Source of the DNA: Allochromatium vinosum DSM 180 | GTDB lineage: Bacteria > Pseudomonadota > Gammaproteobacteria > Chromatiales > Chromatiaceae | Length of the DNA: 64,000 nucleotides | Direction of reading: 5' to 3' | Assembly (NCBI RefSeq): GCF_000025485.1 | Contig: NC_013851.1 | Location: forward strand, 1,527,154 to 1,591,153 | In this document: positions 37,657-63,786 of the stretch, piece after piece | Numbering within the stretch: position 1 is the stretch's first letter | How the letters are laid out: each line of letters starts with the position of its first letter | Notes under the pieces: generated by a model | The model's database searches: none | Seen by the model: only the letters and a program-made list of their open reading frames with translations | Told to the model about the DNA's origin: nothing | Position numbers and translations under genes: made by a program

Positions 37657-40032
37657 ATGACGATCGATTTCAGCGAATACCTCGCCTGCCTCAAGGCCGA
37701 TCCAGCGCACGAGCACGCCCAGGCGCTGGAATCGAGCTATCAGGAGGCCGCGCGGGTGATGTCCCCACGGGGACTCGAACACTATCTGACCGGCATCCGC
37801 GCCATGTGCGGCCTCAACAAGGGGCCGGATCTGGTGATGACCTATGTCCAGGAGATGCCGGGCGTGGCCAAGGAGGTCGGCGAGGACATCATCCCGGATG
37901 TCGTCAGCTCGCTGATGAAGCTCGCCTCGCACACCTCGGGCACCGTCATCACGCTGATGATGGCGACCATGCCGCTGGCGGCCAGCCGGCTCGGCGACCT
38001 GGAGGTGATGCGCGGCTATCTCAATCTGCTCCATCAGCTCGCTGGCAAGGCGCCACGGGGCTTGAGACCCATGATGGAGAACATGGACGAACTCCTCGCC
38101 AAGCTCACGCTCGGCGGCTTGCGGCGCTGGGCGCTGTGGGGGGCGCAGGCTCATGCGCGCGACCTGGATGGTCAACTGGCCTATTTCGGGCTCCAGACCG
38201 AATCCTCGCGCGCCGTGCTCCAGAAAGAGCGGCGCGGCACGCTCTTCGTCGACAACCAGCGCAAGCTCAATTTCTATCTGCGCGCACTCTGGGCGCGGGC
38301 CTTCTTCATGCGTCCGACCTCGGGCGACTATGAGTCGCGCACCGGACTCAAGCCCTTCATCGAGGACTTCCAGATCCATCTGCCGGACGCCTTCGACGCC
38401 TGGCGCGGGATCTCGGGGGTGGAACTCTATCGCGCCGCCGCCGCGCATTGCGCCGCGCACATGGTCTACACCACGGCGCCCATCAGCGCCGAGCAGCTCA
38501 ATCCGGCGCAGCGCGTGCTCATCGGGCTGTTCGAGGACGCGCGCATCGAGTCGCTGGCGATCCGCGACTTCCCCGGACTGAAAAAGCTCTGGCTCCAGTT
38601 CTTCACCGCGCCCGCCGAGGCCGATGAGCCGGGCGCGCGCCATCCGTTGCTGGACCTGATGATGCGGCTGGCGCGGGCGCTGCTGGATACCGACTATCGC
38701 GATCCCGAGGCGCTCGTCAACGAGTCCGCCGATGCCTTCCGTGCCGCCTTCGCCGAATCGCCTGAAGACAACCGCATCAGTTGGATCGCCGGGGTCGAGT
38801 TCTACAACCGCGCGGTTCAGATTTGCGCCGTCCCGAGTCTGCGCATCCTGGAAGACTGGCCGATCCCCTATCGCGACGACAACGATTACGTCTGGGACTT
38901 CGACGAAAACCTGTTCATGACGCGCGGTGTGGACTATCTGCCGGCCAGCCAACAGCAGGTGCGGCGCAACGTCACGGTCATGGAGATGGTCAACGAGCTC
39001 GACTGCGAGCTGGCCGGCGACGATGCGCAGGAGATCTGGACCCTGTCGACGCCGTTCTGGCTCGATCAGGAGGGCTGCACCATCAACGAACTGGAGGGCA
39101 AGGAGCCGGTCTCCGAACCCTATCACTATCAGGAATGGGACTATCAGGTGCAGCTCCATCGCCCGGACTGGGCGACCGTGATCGAGCGCCGACAGGGTCG
39201 GGGCGATCCCGAGACCATGGATGAGATCCTGATCAAGCACAAGCCGGTCGCCAGCCGCATCCGCCATCTGATCGACGCGCTCCAGCCGCAGGGCATCGTG
39301 CGCCGGCGCGGCTACGAGGAAGGCGAGGAGCTGGATCTCAATGCCGCCGTGCGCGCCATGATCGACATCCGGCGCGGGGTCATGCCCGATCCGCGCATCA
39401 ACATCCGCATCACCCGCCATGTGCGCGATCTGGCCATCCTGGTGCTGATGGATCTCTCACAGTCGACCAACGAGAAGGTCGGGGTCAAGGAGGGTGAGCC
39501 GGGCTATGACGAGGCGCCGAGCATCCTGGATCTGACACGCGAGTCGACGGGACTCCTGGCCTGGGCGATCGATTCCATTGGGGACCGCTTCGCGGTACAT
39601 GGCTTTGCGTCCGACGGGCGGCACGACGTGCAGTACTACCGTTTCAAGGACTTCGATCAGCCCTATGGCGACGAGGCCAAGTCGCGGCTTGCGGGCATGA
39701 AAGGCGGTTTGTCGACCCGCATGGGCGCGGCCCTGCGTCATGCCGGCTGGCATCTGAGTCAGCAGCCGGCCCAGAAACGGCTGGTGCTGCTCATCACCGA
39801 CGGCGAACCGGCCGACATCGACGAGCGCGATCCGCAGTATCTGCGTCACGATGCCAAGAAAGCCGTCGAGGATCTGCGCATGAAGGGCATCCACACCTAC
39901 TGTCTGACCCTCGACCCCGAGGCCGACCGCTATGTGGCGCGCATCTTCGGCGAGAACGCCTATTCGGTCGTCGATCAGGTCGAGCGGCTGCCCGAACGGT
40001 TGCCGGCGGTGTTCGCGGCCCTGACGGGCTGA
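37657..40032 (+). CDS. cbbO: RubisCO activase adaptor CbbO (VWA domain)
   Basis: Adaptor that links CbbQ to RubisCO. The 791-residue protein has a long helical N-terminal part and a C-terminal von Willebrand factor A domain with an intact metal site (DLSQS from residue 599, with later [11 protein letters not shown] and [10 protein letters not shown]). The VWA domain is known to recognise RubisCO in the characterised CbbQO systems. It lies directly after cbbQ on the same strand and likely shares its transcript. Confidence 0.94.
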   Translation: MTIDFSEYLACLKADPAHEHAQALESSYQEAARVMSPRGLEHYLTGIRAMCGLNKGPDLVMTYVQEMPGVAKEVGEDIIPDVVSSLMKLASHTSGTVITLMMATMPLAASRLGDLEVMRGYLNLLHQLAGKAPRGLRPMMENMDELLAKLTLGGLRRWALWGAQAHARDLDGQLAYFGLQTESSRAVLQKERRGTLFVDNQRKLNFYLRALWARAFFMRPTSGDYESRTGLKPFIEDFQIHLPDAFDAWRGISGVELYRAAAAHCAAHMVYTTAPISAEQLNPAQRVLIGLFEDARIESLAIRDFPGLKKLWLQFFTAPAEADEPGARHPLLDLMMRLARALLDTDYRDPEALVNESADAFRAAFAESPEDNRISWIAGVEFYNRAVQICAVPSLRILEDWPIPYRDDNDYVWDFDENLFMTRGVDYLPASQQQVRRNVTVMEMVNELDCELAGDDAQEIWTLSTPFWLDQEGCTINELEGKEPVSEPYHYQEWDYQVQLHRPDWATVIERRQGRGDPETMDEILIKHKPVASRIRHLIDALQPQGIVRRRGYEEGEELDLNAAVRAMIDIRRGVMPDPRINIRITRHVRDLAILVLMDLSQSTNEKVGVKEGEPGYDEAPSILDLTRESTGLLAWAIDSIGDRFAVHGFASDGRHDVQYYRFKDFDQPYGDEAKSRLAGMKGGLSTRMGAALRHAGWHLSQQPAQKRLVLLITDGEPADIDERDPQYLRHDAKKAVEDLRMKGIHTYCLTLDPEADRYVARIFGENAYSVVDQVERLPERLPAVFAALTG

Positions 40033-40082
40033 CGGCGCGCCGGTTGCTCCTTGTCCTTGCATCCCGTCGGCTTTTGCGGTTC

Positions 40083-40102
40083 CAATTGAGAATCCTCAAT
40101 TG
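40083..40102. promoter_or_regulatory. Perfect inverted repeat upstream of the chemotaxis transducer gene
   Basis: CAATTGAG (40083-40090), four bases, then CTCAATTG (40095-40102): a perfect 8-bp dyad in the 94-base gap after cbbO. It could be an operator for the following gene or a short terminator for cbbO. There is no T-run, which favours an operator. Confidence 0.45.
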
Positions 40103-40126
40103 ATAGGCAGCAGGCTGGTGGAGCGC

Positions 40127-41803
40127 ATGGGATTCGGATGGATGAGTATCGCTATTGGTGCCGTTTCAGCGTTGAGCGGACTGGTGTTCGTGGCGGTTGT
40201 CGACGAGCTGACGATACACGCACTGGTTGGTGGCGGCCTTCTGTGGCTCGGTGTCGGGGGCGGGAGCTGGCTCATCCTGCGCGCCATGGTCGGTCGACCC
40301 ATGGGCATCCTGGATGAGACCCTGCAGGTCATGTACAGGGATGGCGATCTATCCCGGCGTGTGCCTGTGCGCACCGGACCGACCCGGAGCTGTATCGAGC
40401 ACTTCAATGCCCTGATCGAAAGCTTTCAGGGCATCATCGGCAAAGTCATCTTCGACGCCGAGCGCCTCGCCAATACCGCCGATGTCCTCGCCGGACACGC
40501 CCGAGACGTGGCCGACGGCTCCAGCGCCCAGCGTCAGGCCTCGCTCAGTCTGGTCCAGATCATCGAACAGATGACCGCCGGCGTGGGGGCGGTCGCGGAT
40601 CATGCCAATCTGACCGCCGGGAACGCCCAGGATGCCCGCCAGCTCTCGCAACAGGGAACGCGCGCCGTCGCGGACGCCTCCAGCGAGATCGAGCGTATCG
40701 CGCTGTCGGTGGAGGAGTCGTCGCGGGTGATCGCGGCGCTCGGTGATCGCTCGCAGGCGATCGGCGGCATCGTGCAGGTCATCCGCGAGATCGCCGATCA
40801 GACCAATCTGCTGGCGCTCAACGCGGCCATCGAGGCCGCGCGCGCCGGCGAGCAGGGGCGGGGCTTCGCGGTGGTGGCCGACGAAGTGCGCAACCTCGCC
40901 GTGCGCACCGCGCGCGCGACCAGCGAGATCGGCGCCATGATCGCGGCCATCCAGGAGGAGACGCGCGCGGCCATCGGCTCCATCGGACGGGGCGCCGATC
41001 AGGCTCATGCCGGCGCCGAGCTCGCACGCCAGGCGGCCGACTCACTCGACCGCATCAATCAGGGCGCCCAGCAGACCATGGAGCGCATCGACGAGATCGC
41101 TGCGGCGATCGCCGATCAGAGCCGGGAGGCCGATCGCGTGGTGGATCACGTCCGCGACATCATGTCCATGGTCGATCGCAACACCGCCGGCGCCGCCCAG
41201 ACGCTCCAGGAGGCCCAGGAGCTGGAGAGTCTGGCCGTCAATCTGCATGAGATCAGCACAGTCTTCCAGCTCGGCGAGACCGGCCGGCGCGCCATCGAGT
41301 GCCACCAGCGCATGCCGGCGGTCGTCCAGCGCGCCGCCGCCGAGATCGGGCGTCAGCTGGAGCAGGCGCTGGCGGCCGGTGAGATCGGCGAGGAGGCGCT
41401 CTTCACGTCGAGCTACAGGCCCATCCCCAACACCAACCCCAAGAAATACAACACGGGCTTCGATGAGCTGACCGACCGGCTCTTCCCGCGCATCCAGGAG
41501 CCCATCCTGGCCGATCACCCGGAGATCGTCTATGCCATCGGCTGTGACCGCAACGGCTATGTGCCCACGCACAATCAGCGCTTCTCGCAACCCCTGACCG
41601 GCGACGAGGCCGTGGATCTGGCCCACAACCGGACCAAACGCCTGTTCGATGATCCGGTCGGCAAGCAATGCGGAGCGCATGAGCTGCCGTTCCTGATCCA
41701 AACCTACAGACGCGACACCGGCGAGATCATGCACGACATCTCGGCGCCCGTGCGGGTGCGCGGGCGTCATTGGGGTGGTTTCCGGATCGGTTATCGGGCG
41801 TGA
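40127..41803 (+). CDS. Methyl-accepting chemotaxis protein with C-terminal sensor domain
   Basis: A 558-residue transducer. Two hydrophobic helices near the N-terminus ([38 protein letters not shown]) have almost no periplasmic loop, then comes a HAMP-like part and a coiled-coil signalling domain with the conserved hairpin tip [38 protein letters not shown]. Unlike standard receptors it continues for about 160 residues after the signalling domain into a Cache/PAS-like domain ([19 protein letters not shown] ... [15 protein letters not shown]). The ATG at 40127 is chosen; the TTG at 40100 lies inside the inverted repeat. A further ATG at 40142 is possible. Confidence 0.85.
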   Translation: MGFGWMSIAIGAVSALSGLVFVAVVDELTIHALVGGGLLWLGVGGGSWLILRAMVGRPMGILDETLQVMYRDGDLSRRVPVRTGPTRSCIEHFNALIESFQGIIGKVIFDAERLANTADVLAGHARDVADGSSAQRQASLSLVQIIEQMTAGVGAVADHANLTAGNAQDARQLSQQGTRAVADASSEIERIALSVEESSRVIAALGDRSQAIGGIVQVIREIADQTNLLALNAAIEAARAGEQGRGFAVVADEVRNLAVRTARATSEIGAMIAAIQEETRAAIGSIGRGADQAHAGAELARQAADSLDRINQGAQQTMERIDEIAAAIADQSREADRVVDHVRDIMSMVDRNTAGAAQTLQEAQELESLAVNLHEISTVFQLGETGRRAIECHQRMPAVVQRAAAEIGRQLEQALAAGEIGEEALFTSSYRPIPNTNPKKYNTGFDELTDRLFPRIQEPILADHPEIVYAIGCDRNGYVPTHNQRFSQPLTGDEAVDLAHNRTKRLFDDPVGKQCGAHELPFLIQTYRRDTGEIMHDISAPVRVRGRHWGGFRIGYRA

Positions 41804-41874
41804 TCGACATCACAGGGGAGCGGCGAGGCGCTCGGAGCGTACCCAGCCGATCCGGAGAAGGTTCGCGACCCGGC

Positions 41875-43083
41875 CTACCAGAGTTCGATGTCATCGGACG
41901 ATCCGGCCGCCGGCAGGGGGGCGGGATTCGTTCGGCTCGATGCGACATAGACCTGGTCGTCGGTCGCCAGGCCGCGCCGCAGTTGCGCCAGTTTGTCGCC
42001 GAAATCCAGTCCGCGCGCGAAGAGTTCCAGCGTCTCTTCGATCGATGAGTCGAGCAGTTGCATCAGGCGATCCTCCTGCGTCTCGGTCAGACCCAGGAAC
42101 ATCAGGTCATGCGCGAACTTGTCGTGCATCTGGTGGAGGATGATCCGGGTATCGGCCTGCTGCGCCTGATACTGCGCATGCAGCGAGGTGATCGCCGCCT
42201 GGACGGCGGCGCTCGTCTGCTGGAGCTGGCGGGTGCGCGTTTCGATCTCGGCGGTGCGGATCAGGGCCAGCATACTGGATTCACAGCCCTCGGCGATGAT
42301 GGCCAGCAGATCACGCAGTCGCCCGCAGCGATCCGTGTCTGCGATGGGCAGATTCTTGATCAGCACCGAGACGTGCGGATAGTTGACGATCAGCCGCTGA
42401 CGGAACTGAAAGATCCGGTCCAGATCCCGCATCATGGCAAACACCGACTCTTCGAGCGGGGTGGCGCGCCCCGATTCGATGAACGTCAGGGTCTCGCCCG
42501 GCGGGCGCAGTTGGACATTGGCCTCCAGGCCGTATTCGCGCAGGGTCGCGATGGTCAGTTGTGCCAGCTCGGCCGGCTCGCGACAGGACTGACTGTTGCG
42601 CAGGAATTGCAGCGCCGTCCCCGTTTCGCCCAGATTGGTGAGAAATCCCATCGCCATCTGTCGGGCCGAATCCGCGCTGGCCTTGAGCTGCTTGCGCTCG
42701 GCGACCAGACTCACCATGACCCGGACCTTACGCACCAGCTCCGGCGGCAGGATCGGTTTGACGATGAAGTCGTCGCCGCCGGATTCGTAGGCTTGCAGGC
42801 GGCTTTCCAGTGAATCCTTGGCCGAGACGAAGATGACCGCCGGTTGCTCTTCGGCGGGCAGACGCTTGCGCAGACGGCGGCAGGTTTCGTAGCCATCGAG
42901 GCCCGGCATGGCGATGTCCAGCAGGATCACATCGGGCCGGCTGTCCTCCAGGGCCGTCAGGGCCGCGTCGCCCGAATCGAACAGGCACGTTTCGAACGTG
43001 GTCCGCAGTGCGAGATCGAGAGAGGCGGCGGTGATCTCGTCGTCGTCGACGATCATCACCCGATTGTTGATCGAATCGTGCAT
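41875..43083 (-). CDS. Receiver-domain protein with uncharacterised output region
   Basis: A 402-residue protein with an N-terminal receiver domain (MIVDDDEITAASL; phosphoacceptor Asp in ILLDIAMPGLDGYE; FVSAKDSLESR; Lys in DDFIVKPI). It is followed by a GAF-like middle part (EPAELAQLTIATLREYGLEANVQLR) and a coiled coil (TRTRQLQQTSAAVQAAITSLHAQYQ). No DNA-binding, GGDEF or HD-GYP output is seen, so the function of the rest is unknown. It is the last gene of the minus-strand signalling run, 36 bases after the HD-GYP gene. A GTG at 43095 is an alternative start. Confidence 0.82.
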   Translation of the reverse strand: MHDSINNRVMIVDDDEITAASLDLALRTTFETCLFDSGDAALTALEDSRPDVILLDIAMPGLDGYETCRRLRKRLPAEEQPAVIFVSAKDSLESRLQAYESGGDDFIVKPILPPELVRKVRVMVSLVAERKQLKASADSARQMAMGFLTNLGETGTALQFLRNSQSCREPAELAQLTIATLREYGLEANVQLRPPGETLTFIESGRATPLEESVFAMMRDLDRIFQFRQRLIVNYPHVSVLIKNLPIADTDRCGRLRDLLAIIAEGCESSMLALIRTAEIETRTRQLQQTSAAVQAAITSLHAQYQAQQADTRIILHQMHDKFAHDLMFLGLTETQEDRLMQLLDSSIEETLELFARGLDFGDKLAQLRRGLATDDQVYVASSRTNPAPLPAAGSSDDIELW

Positions 43084-43119
43084 GATTGTATCCACTGTGT
43101 TGATCGGTTCGAGCAGCGT

Positions 43120-44112
43120 TCAGGTCGATGGCTCACGCTCGTCCCAGCTCGCCTTGATCTCCAGGATCTGCGGCATGATGGCCATGAAGCGTTCGATCAA
43201 GCGTGGTTCGAACTGCTGGCCGCTTGCGGTCTGCATGGTCTCCAGGGTGCGCTCGATCGGCCAGGCTTCCTTGTAGGGACGCTTCATGGTGAGCGCATCG
43301 AAGACGTCGGCGATGGCGACGATTCGCGCCGATTCGGGGATGTCCTCGCCGGCCAGACCGCGCGGATAACCGCCGCCGTCCCAGTGTTCATGATGACAAT
43401 GGGCGATCTCGGCGGCGAGCTGGAAGATAGGGGCCTCGCTGGCGGAGAGGATCTCATGGCCGATCTGGCTGTGAGTGCGCATGATGGCCCATTCTTCGGC
43501 GTCCAGCTTGCCGGGCTTGCGCAGGAGGGCATCCGGGATGCCGATCTTGCCGGTATCGTGCATGGGCGCGGCCAGTTCGAGCAGCTCGCAGCGCTCCGGC
43601 AACCAGCCGGCCGCCTCGGCCAGCCGGCGCGCGTAGGCGGCCATGCGCCACATATGCACGCCGGTGTCGCTGTCGTTGTAGTGGCCGGCCTTGGCGAGCA
43701 TGGCCAGGGCATCGCGATAGCTCCTGTCGAGCTGCTTGGCCTGCACCAGCGACAGATGGGCCCGCACCCGTGCCCGCACGATGCCGGCCGTGACCGGCTT
43801 GACCAGATAGTCCACGCAGCCGACGTCGAATCCCCGTTCCTCGTCGCCCAACTGCGAGAGCGTGGTGACGAAGATCACCGGGATGGCCTCGGTGCTGGGA
43901 TCGGCCTTCAGGGCGCTGCACGCACTGTAGCCGTCCATGCCGGGCATCTGGATGTCGAGCAGAATCAGGCTGGGGTGATGGCGTTTGGCCAGCTCGACGG
44001 CATCGAGTCCGTTGCGCGCGAACAGCAGCGAATAATCCGGCTCCAGGATCTGGCGCAGGACGGCCAGATTGGCCGGCTCGTCATCCACGACAAGCAAACG
44101 GGCGGGTAACAT
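43120..44112 (-). CDS. Response regulator with HD-GYP c-di-GMP phosphodiesterase
   Basis: A 330-residue protein with an N-terminal receiver (VVDDEPANLAVL; ILLDIQMPGMDGY; FVTTLSQ; DYLVKPV) and a C-terminal HD-GYP domain. The metal and signature residues look intact: MHDTGKIGIPD, HSQIGHEIL, AHCHHEHWDGGGYPRGLAGEDIP and RIVAIADVFDALTMKRPYKE. This type degrades cyclic di-GMP. It starts three bases after the stop of the first hybrid kinase with GGAG in place, so it is probably its partner. Confidence 0.93.
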   Translation of the reverse strand: MLPARLLVVDDEPANLAVLRQILEPDYSLLFARNGLDAVELAKRHHPSLILLDIQMPGMDGYSACSALKADPSTEAIPVIFVTTLSQLGDEERGFDVGCVDYLVKPVTAGIVRARVRAHLSLVQAKQLDRSYRDALAMLAKAGHYNDSDTGVHMWRMAAYARRLAEAAGWLPERCELLELAAPMHDTGKIGIPDALLRKPGKLDAEEWAIMRTHSQIGHEILSASEAPIFQLAAEIAHCHHEHWDGGGYPRGLAGEDIPESARIVAIADVFDALTMKRPYKEAWPIERTLETMQTASGQQFEPRLIERFMAIMPQILEIKASWDEREPST

Positions 44113-44115
44113 GGT

Positions 44116-55039
<10,924 letters not shown>

Positions 55040-55100
55040 GCCTGTCTCCTCACTGGACGACTGTCGATGTCAGCAAAGCGATCCGTGACCGCCTCCCTGT

Positions 55101-55308
55101 TTCAGGTCAAACTATAGACGGTCTCGATTGCAGGTGAGAGGCGTCGAGCCGGATGGCAATGCGTTTCGACGCTTCTTTTTGATTCAGGTCAGGACGCGCC
55201 TCAATGTTTGGCGATCGACGTTATTTTCATTGACCAATGTCATTGCTGTCGACCTGAATTCAATTCTTGACAAAATGCCCGAGTCAAAGCCGCCGCGCCA
55301 TTCAGGTC
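55101..55308. repeat. Four copies of TTCAGGTC upstream of the CheB-CheR kinase gene
   Basis: TTCAGGTC occurs at 55101-55108, 55183-55190 and 55301-55308, and in the opposite orientation (GACCTGAA) at 55251-55258. Two copies lie in the 200-base gap before the kinase gene, two in the 3' end of the neighbouring kinase. They might be binding sites for one regulator. No function is known. Confidence 0.4.
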
Positions 55309-58134
55309 GAAATCTGTGACGGCGTTCTCGATATCGAGCAAGGAATCCTGCAACGGCTCGCGCAGTTGTCGCAACAGATCTTCCGCCCGCCCGAGATCAT
55401 GCTGTTCCAGCGCGTCGAGCAGCGCCTTCAGCCGCTCCAGCACGTCATCGGCGTGCATGGTCGAGGCGAATCGCTGTCGCGGTGTCTCCGAGCGTTGGGG
55501 CGCTGAGTCGGCGATCGCGTCGCGCGTCGCGTCGAAGCCGGCGTGCAGATCGGGCAGGATGTCCAGGGCCGCCGCCGTTTCGCCGGCGATCAGGTGCGAC
55601 TCCAGTCGCCGGGCCAGCGCGGCCAGACGCGGCAGCGCCAGATTGCCGGCGGCACCGGCCAGCTTGTGGGCCAGTGCCGCCGCCGCCTTGAAGTCGCCTT
55701 GCCGACACAGGGTCGCCAGGGTGTCACCCGTGTCCGCGTACTGGACCCCGAACTTCTCCAGGTAGGTCTGGTAGACCTCGGTACGGCCCCATTGCTTGAT
55801 GCCCGCCGCTCGATCGAGGATGGGAGGCGCGGGATCGGCTGGATCGGACGCCGGTTCCGAAGACGCCGGCACCTGGATGTCTCCCGATGAGACGACCCCA
55901 CCGGACGGGCGAATGTGACGCTCGATCAGACTCTGGAGCTGCTCGGTCTCGAAGGGCTTGGCGATGAAATCGTCCATGCCGGCCTCGCGGGCTTTTTTGC
56001 AAAACGCCTGAAAGTCGCCGGCGGTCGAGGCGATGATCGGAAGCCCTTGACCATACGGCCGGGTGCGGATCAGGCGTGTCGCCGTGTAACCGTCCATGTT
56101 GGGCATCTGTACGTCCATCAGCACCAGATCCACATCGCGATGGTGGGCGTCCAGCCAGTCCAGTGCTTCCTGACCGTCAACGGCGAGAACGACGCTCGCG
56201 CCCATGCCTTCCAGCACATACTGCATCAGATCACGGTTGATCTCGGTGTCGTCGACCACCAGCACCCGCACGCCGCGCAGTCGCGGTGCCGCGTCCTCCG
56301 ACGGTTGTGCCGCCGTCACCCCGGACAGCGCGCGCGGATCGCGCCGGAACGGCAGCTCGAACCAGAATTCGCTACCCCGGCCCAGCTCGCTCGTCACCTG
56401 GAGCCGGCCGCCCATCGCGTGCACCAGTTGCTGGCTGATGGCCAACCCCAGGCCGGTGCCGCCGAAACGACGGCTGATGGAGCCGTCGGCCTGATTGAAG
56501 GCCGAAAAGATCGCGGCCTGCTGCGCGGGGGCGATGCCGATTCCGCTGTCACGCACCGAGAAACGCAGGCGCACTTCCCGCATGTCTTCGGATTCCAGAT
56601 CGACCCGGATCTCCACCCGGCCCTGTTCGGTGAACTTGACGGCATTGGCCAGCAGTTTGAGCAACACCTGCTTGAGGCGTCGCTCGTCGCCGATCAGGTC
56701 GTTCACCTCGGGCAGTGGCGCGATCTCCAGCTCCAGGCCCTTGCGTCCGGCCTCCGTCTCCATGATGGCGGCGAGATCCTCCAGGACGCGTCGCAGATCG
56801 AAGGGGGAGGCGGCGATTTCGAGCCGGTTGGCCTCGATCCTGGAGAAATCGAGGATATCCTCGATCAAGTTCAGCAGCAGGGCTCCGGACACCTGGATCT
56901 TGCGCACCAGATCATGGCTCTCAGCGTCCAGCCGACGCCGGTAGAGCAGATTGCAGAATCCCAGCACGGCATTCATGGGCGTGCGGATCTCGTGACTCAT
57001 GGTGGCCAGAAAGACGCTCTTGGCCTGGTTGGCGGCCTCGGCCTGCTCGCGGGCGGCCATGAGTTCGGCGGTGCGCTCCGCCACCAGATCCTCCAGATGG
57101 TCGCGATGATTTTGCAACTCCTGCTCGGTGAGCTTGAGTGCGGTGATGTCGCGGCCGATGCCCAGCACGCCGATCAATGTCCCGGCCGAATCGCGGATGG
57201 GTGTCTTGACGACCTGGATCAGCTCGCGATGACCGTCGCTCGCAAACGCCAGGACTTCCTCGTTGACATGCGGACCACCGGCCGCGATCGCATTCTGATC
57301 GTTGGCGCGGAAGAGATCGGCTTGCGCCCGATCGACGAAGTCGTAATCGGTCTTGCCGACGATCTCGGCTTCCGGGAGGCCGAGTAACGATTCGAAACGC
57401 GGGTTGCAGCCCAGGAACACACCGTTGGGGTCTTTCAACCACACCAGATCGGGGATGGCGCGAAACAGCGTCTGGAGTAGCGTCTGGCTCTCGCGCAGGG
57501 CGTTTTCCGCCTCAGTGCGCGCGGCGAGCATCAGATGCTGCTGACGGATCGCCACGGCCAGGATGGCGATGATCAGGAGCAGGGAGAGGGCCGAGCCGCC
57601 CAGGGTCAGCGCGAAGTTGTGATCGCTCTGGCGGTCCAGTCGGGTCAGCGTGTTGCGTACCGCTATGTCCAACTGCTCGGCCTGACGCTCCAGCTCAGCG
57701 TAGAGGATGCGCAGTTGCACCAGGGTGCGCGGCTTGGCGGGGTCGTCAGGATTCCAGTCGATGAGTCGCCGCTCGAACTCCAGAACGTTGCGCCGGAACG
57801 GCTCTGCGGCGGCCATATCGAGCCACCCTGGTACATCGAGCGCCTGTTCGAAGGACTGGATCGCCTGCCTCAACAGGCCCAGGGCGCTGTCGCGACTGAA
57901 GGGCGCGTCAGGTGTGTCGGCGAGATTCCAGTGGAGAAAGCCCTCGGCCAGATCAAGCCGCGCCTGACGGATCTCGTCGAGAGAGTCGGTCGTGGCTTCC
58001 AGCACGGCGCGCTGCTGAAAATGCTGCCAGAACAGCAGGGAACAGACCCCGGCCGCCAGCACAATGGCCAGGCTCAACCCGAATCTCAGCCTGAACGCGA
58101 AGGGTGGCTGGCTGGAGTGCGTGTGTTCAGTCAT
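55240..58134 (-). CDS. Membrane hybrid histidine kinase with PAS, receiver and Hpt
   Basis: A 964-residue sensor. Two membrane helices (about 18-36 and 176-196) enclose a helical periplasmic region resembling four-helix-bundle sensors. One PAS domain ([20 protein letters not shown]) leads to the kinase core (H381 in MSHEIRTP, ATPase with [14 protein letters not shown]), a receiver ([16 protein letters not shown]) and an Hpt domain ([17 protein letters not shown]). The start chosen is the ATG at 58134, giving an 8-base overlap with the solute-binding gene; TTG 58152 and ATG 58146 are alternatives. The overlap suggests that the binding protein serves as its ligand receptor. Confidence 0.9.
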   Translation of the reverse strand: MTEHTHSSQPPFAFRLRFGLSLAIVLAAGVCSLLFWQHFQQRAVLEATTDSLDEIRQARLDLAEGFLHWNLADTPDAPFSRDSALGLLRQAIQSFEQALDVPGWLDMAAAEPFRRNVLEFERRLIDWNPDDPAKPRTLVQLRILYAELERQAEQLDIAVRNTLTRLDRQSDHNFALTLGGSALSLLLIIAILAVAIRQQHLMLAARTEAENALRESQTLLQTLFRAIPDLVWLKDPNGVFLGCNPRFESLLGLPEAEIVGKTDYDFVDRAQADLFRANDQNAIAAGGPHVNEEVLAFASDGHRELIQVVKTPIRDSAGTLIGVLGIGRDITALKLTEQELQNHRDHLEDLVAERTAELMAAREQAEAANQAKSVFLATMSHEIRTPMNAVLGFCNLLYRRRLDAESHDLVRKIQVSGALLLNLIEDILDFSRIEANRLEIAASPFDLRRVLEDLAAIMETEAGRKGLELEIAPLPEVNDLIGDERRLKQVLLKLLANAVKFTEQGRVEIRVDLESEDMREVRLRFSVRDSGIGIAPAQQAAIFSAFNQADGSISRRFGGTGLGLAISQQLVHAMGGRLQVTSELGRGSEFWFELPFRRDPRALSGVTAAQPSEDAAPRLRGVRVLVVDDTEINRDLMQYVLEGMGASVVLAVDGQEALDWLDAHHRDVDLVLMDVQMPNMDGYTATRLIRTRPYGQGLPIIASTAGDFQAFCKKAREAGMDDFIAKPFETEQLQSLIERHIRPSGGVVSSGDIQVPASSEPASDPADPAPPILDRAAGIKQWGRTEVYQTYLEKFGVQYADTGDTLATLCRQGDFKAAAALAHKLAGAAGNLALPRLAALARRLESHLIAGETAAALDILPDLHAGFDATRDAIADSAPQRSETPRQRFASTMHADDVLERLKALLDALEQHDLGRAEDLLRQLREPLQDSLLDIENAVTDFDLNGAAALTRAFCQELNSGRQQ

Positions 58135-58996
58135 GCGTAGACCCATGAGCAACCGGCCGTGGAACCTCGGCAGGACTGAAGCCGAAGCGCCTCAGCAGTG
58201 CCTGATGTTCGGCACCGCCGATATAGTCGCGCGCCGCTTCATCCCAGGCTTGGGCGAGCCGTTGATCGATCAAGCGAAAGGCAAAGGCGCCGATGCCATA
58301 GTCCGCGCCGGCGAATGTCGACTGTTTATCCGGCACCTGGACCAGTTCCGCACCGGCGAGTGGGGCCTGTTCCAGGCGCCAGCGTAGCGTGGGCGACGAC
58401 AGCGCCAGGGCGTCGGCCAGTCCGGATTCGACGGCCCTGTAGCCGGTGAGGGCGTCGGGAACCTGTACCAGCCGCTCGTCCGCCAGCCCCACCCGGTGCA
58501 GCAGGGCTTGCTCCACCGAGCCGGCGATGACCGCAGCACGCAACTCGGGCTGACCGAGCAGATCCTCGCAGGCACGCAGTCCGTATGGATTGCCCTTGGC
58601 CACCAGCAGGGCCGGACGCACCCGGAAGGTCGGTCGGGAGAAGCGAACCTGCCGCGCGCGTTCGGCGTTGACGAAGAGTCCGGCGGCGATGACGTCGATC
58701 CGTCCCGTTTGCAGCGCGGGGATCAGTTCGCTGAAGGCCATCTGCGACCAGACGATGTGCTCGATGCCGAGTCGGGCGACGAGGATCTTGGCGACCTCGG
58801 GCGACTCGCCCGTCACCTCGCCACCGGGTGTGACGAAGGCATAGGGCGGCTCGACCGCATAGCCGATACGGATCACGCCCTCGGCACGGACGCGGGCCAG
58901 GGTGTCATCCGGCTCCGGGCCAAGGCTGAACGATAGGATCGCCGCACCGGCCAGCGCGAGTGGAGCGAGAATCAGGGTCCATGGACGGATGTTCAT
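58127..58996 (-). CDS. Periplasmic solute-binding protein (SBP family 3, EhuB-like)
   Basis: A 289-residue protein with an N-terminal signal or anchor ([18 protein letters not shown]) and a type II periplasmic binding fold of the polar amino acid/ectoine kind: [62 protein letters not shown]. No ABC permease or ATPase gene is next to it. Instead its end overlaps the start of a hybrid kinase, which points to a sensing rather than transport role (inference). Ligand unknown. Confidence 0.87.
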   Translation of the reverse strand: MNIRPWTLILAPLALAGAAILSFSLGPEPDDTLARVRAEGVIRIGYAVEPPYAFVTPGGEVTGESPEVAKILVARLGIEHIVWSQMAFSELIPALQTGRIDVIAAGLFVNAERARQVRFSRPTFRVRPALLVAKGNPYGLRACEDLLGQPELRAAVIAGSVEQALLHRVGLADERLVQVPDALTGYRAVESGLADALALSSPTLRWRLEQAPLAGAELVQVPDKQSTFAGADYGIGAFAFRLIDQRLAQAWDEAARDYIGGAEHQALLRRFGFSPAEVPRPVAHGSTHD

Positions 58997-59130
58997 CAGT
59001 TTTGGCGAAAAGCCCCACTCAGCCGACGATGGCCATGGCGGATTTTAGCAGCCGGGATCGCCTACAGCGCATTGGCCCAGCGATATGATGCGTTCGATCG
59101 ACCAGGCGTTTGTGTCGCAGCGCTGTATGC

Positions 59131-63243
<4,113 letters not shown>

Positions 63244-63425
63244 GCGGTTTGCCTCATGGCATTGAGTCCTGGGGCGAGGTGGACGCGGCGGATCGAATTC
63301 CGACCTTCCGATGTGAAAATCCGAAGCACAGAAATCGGGTAGCGCCCTATTTTTGTCAAGGACTCCGGATTCCACTTGGCAGTCTAACTCTCGTCTGGCT
63401 GTGTTGCCGGCATCGGCCATCGTTT

Positions 63426-63728
63426 TTGAACGCGTCGACGCTGACCAGAACGGATTGGGGTGCCGAACTCGGCGAGACGCGGATCTATTACGGCCGTGCC
63501 GATGAGGAGTGCGCGAAGAAGAACGGGAAGCCCGCCGCCATCAAGGCGACTCAGGCCGCCGCCGTGCTGGCGCGGCGTGCCGGCTGCGTGGCTTCTGAGA
63601 GCGGCGAGGCGAGTCTGAAGGGCGGAAACGAGCTGATCGAGGATGCGGTGAGCGGCCGGGTCGGTCTGGACGCGCGACCGGAGGCGGCCCGGCCCCTGTG
63701 CGCGAACAGGCCGCCGAGAAGCGGCTGA
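63426..63728 (+). CDS. Unrecognised small reading frame, possibly degenerate
   Basis: An open frame of about 100 codons (from a TTG at 63426) with a protein-like composition: ELGETRIYYGRADEECAK, KPAAIKATQAAAVLARRAGC, GGNELIEDAVSGRVGL. No convincing start codon or ribosome binding site is visible. After GRVGL the frame becomes Arg/Pro-rich, while a neighbouring frame continues plausibly (EQAAEKRLSYDEAASGY), which suggests a frameshift near 63670. No family is recognised. It fills the gap upstream of the Cache kinase. Confidence 0.3.
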   Translation: MNASTLTRTDWGAELGETRIYYGRADEECAKKNGKPAAIKATQAAAVLARRAGCVASESGEASLKGGNELIEDAVSGRVGLDARPEAARPLCANRPPRSG

Positions 63729-63786
63729 GCTACGATGAGGCGGCGTCCGGCTATCGAAGTCGAGCGGGCCATGGATGACGTCCCAT

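Noticed and set aside
55228-55239. CATTGACCAATG palindrome at the end of the third kinase gene
   Set aside because: Short and without a T-run in the right direction; too weak to call a terminator.
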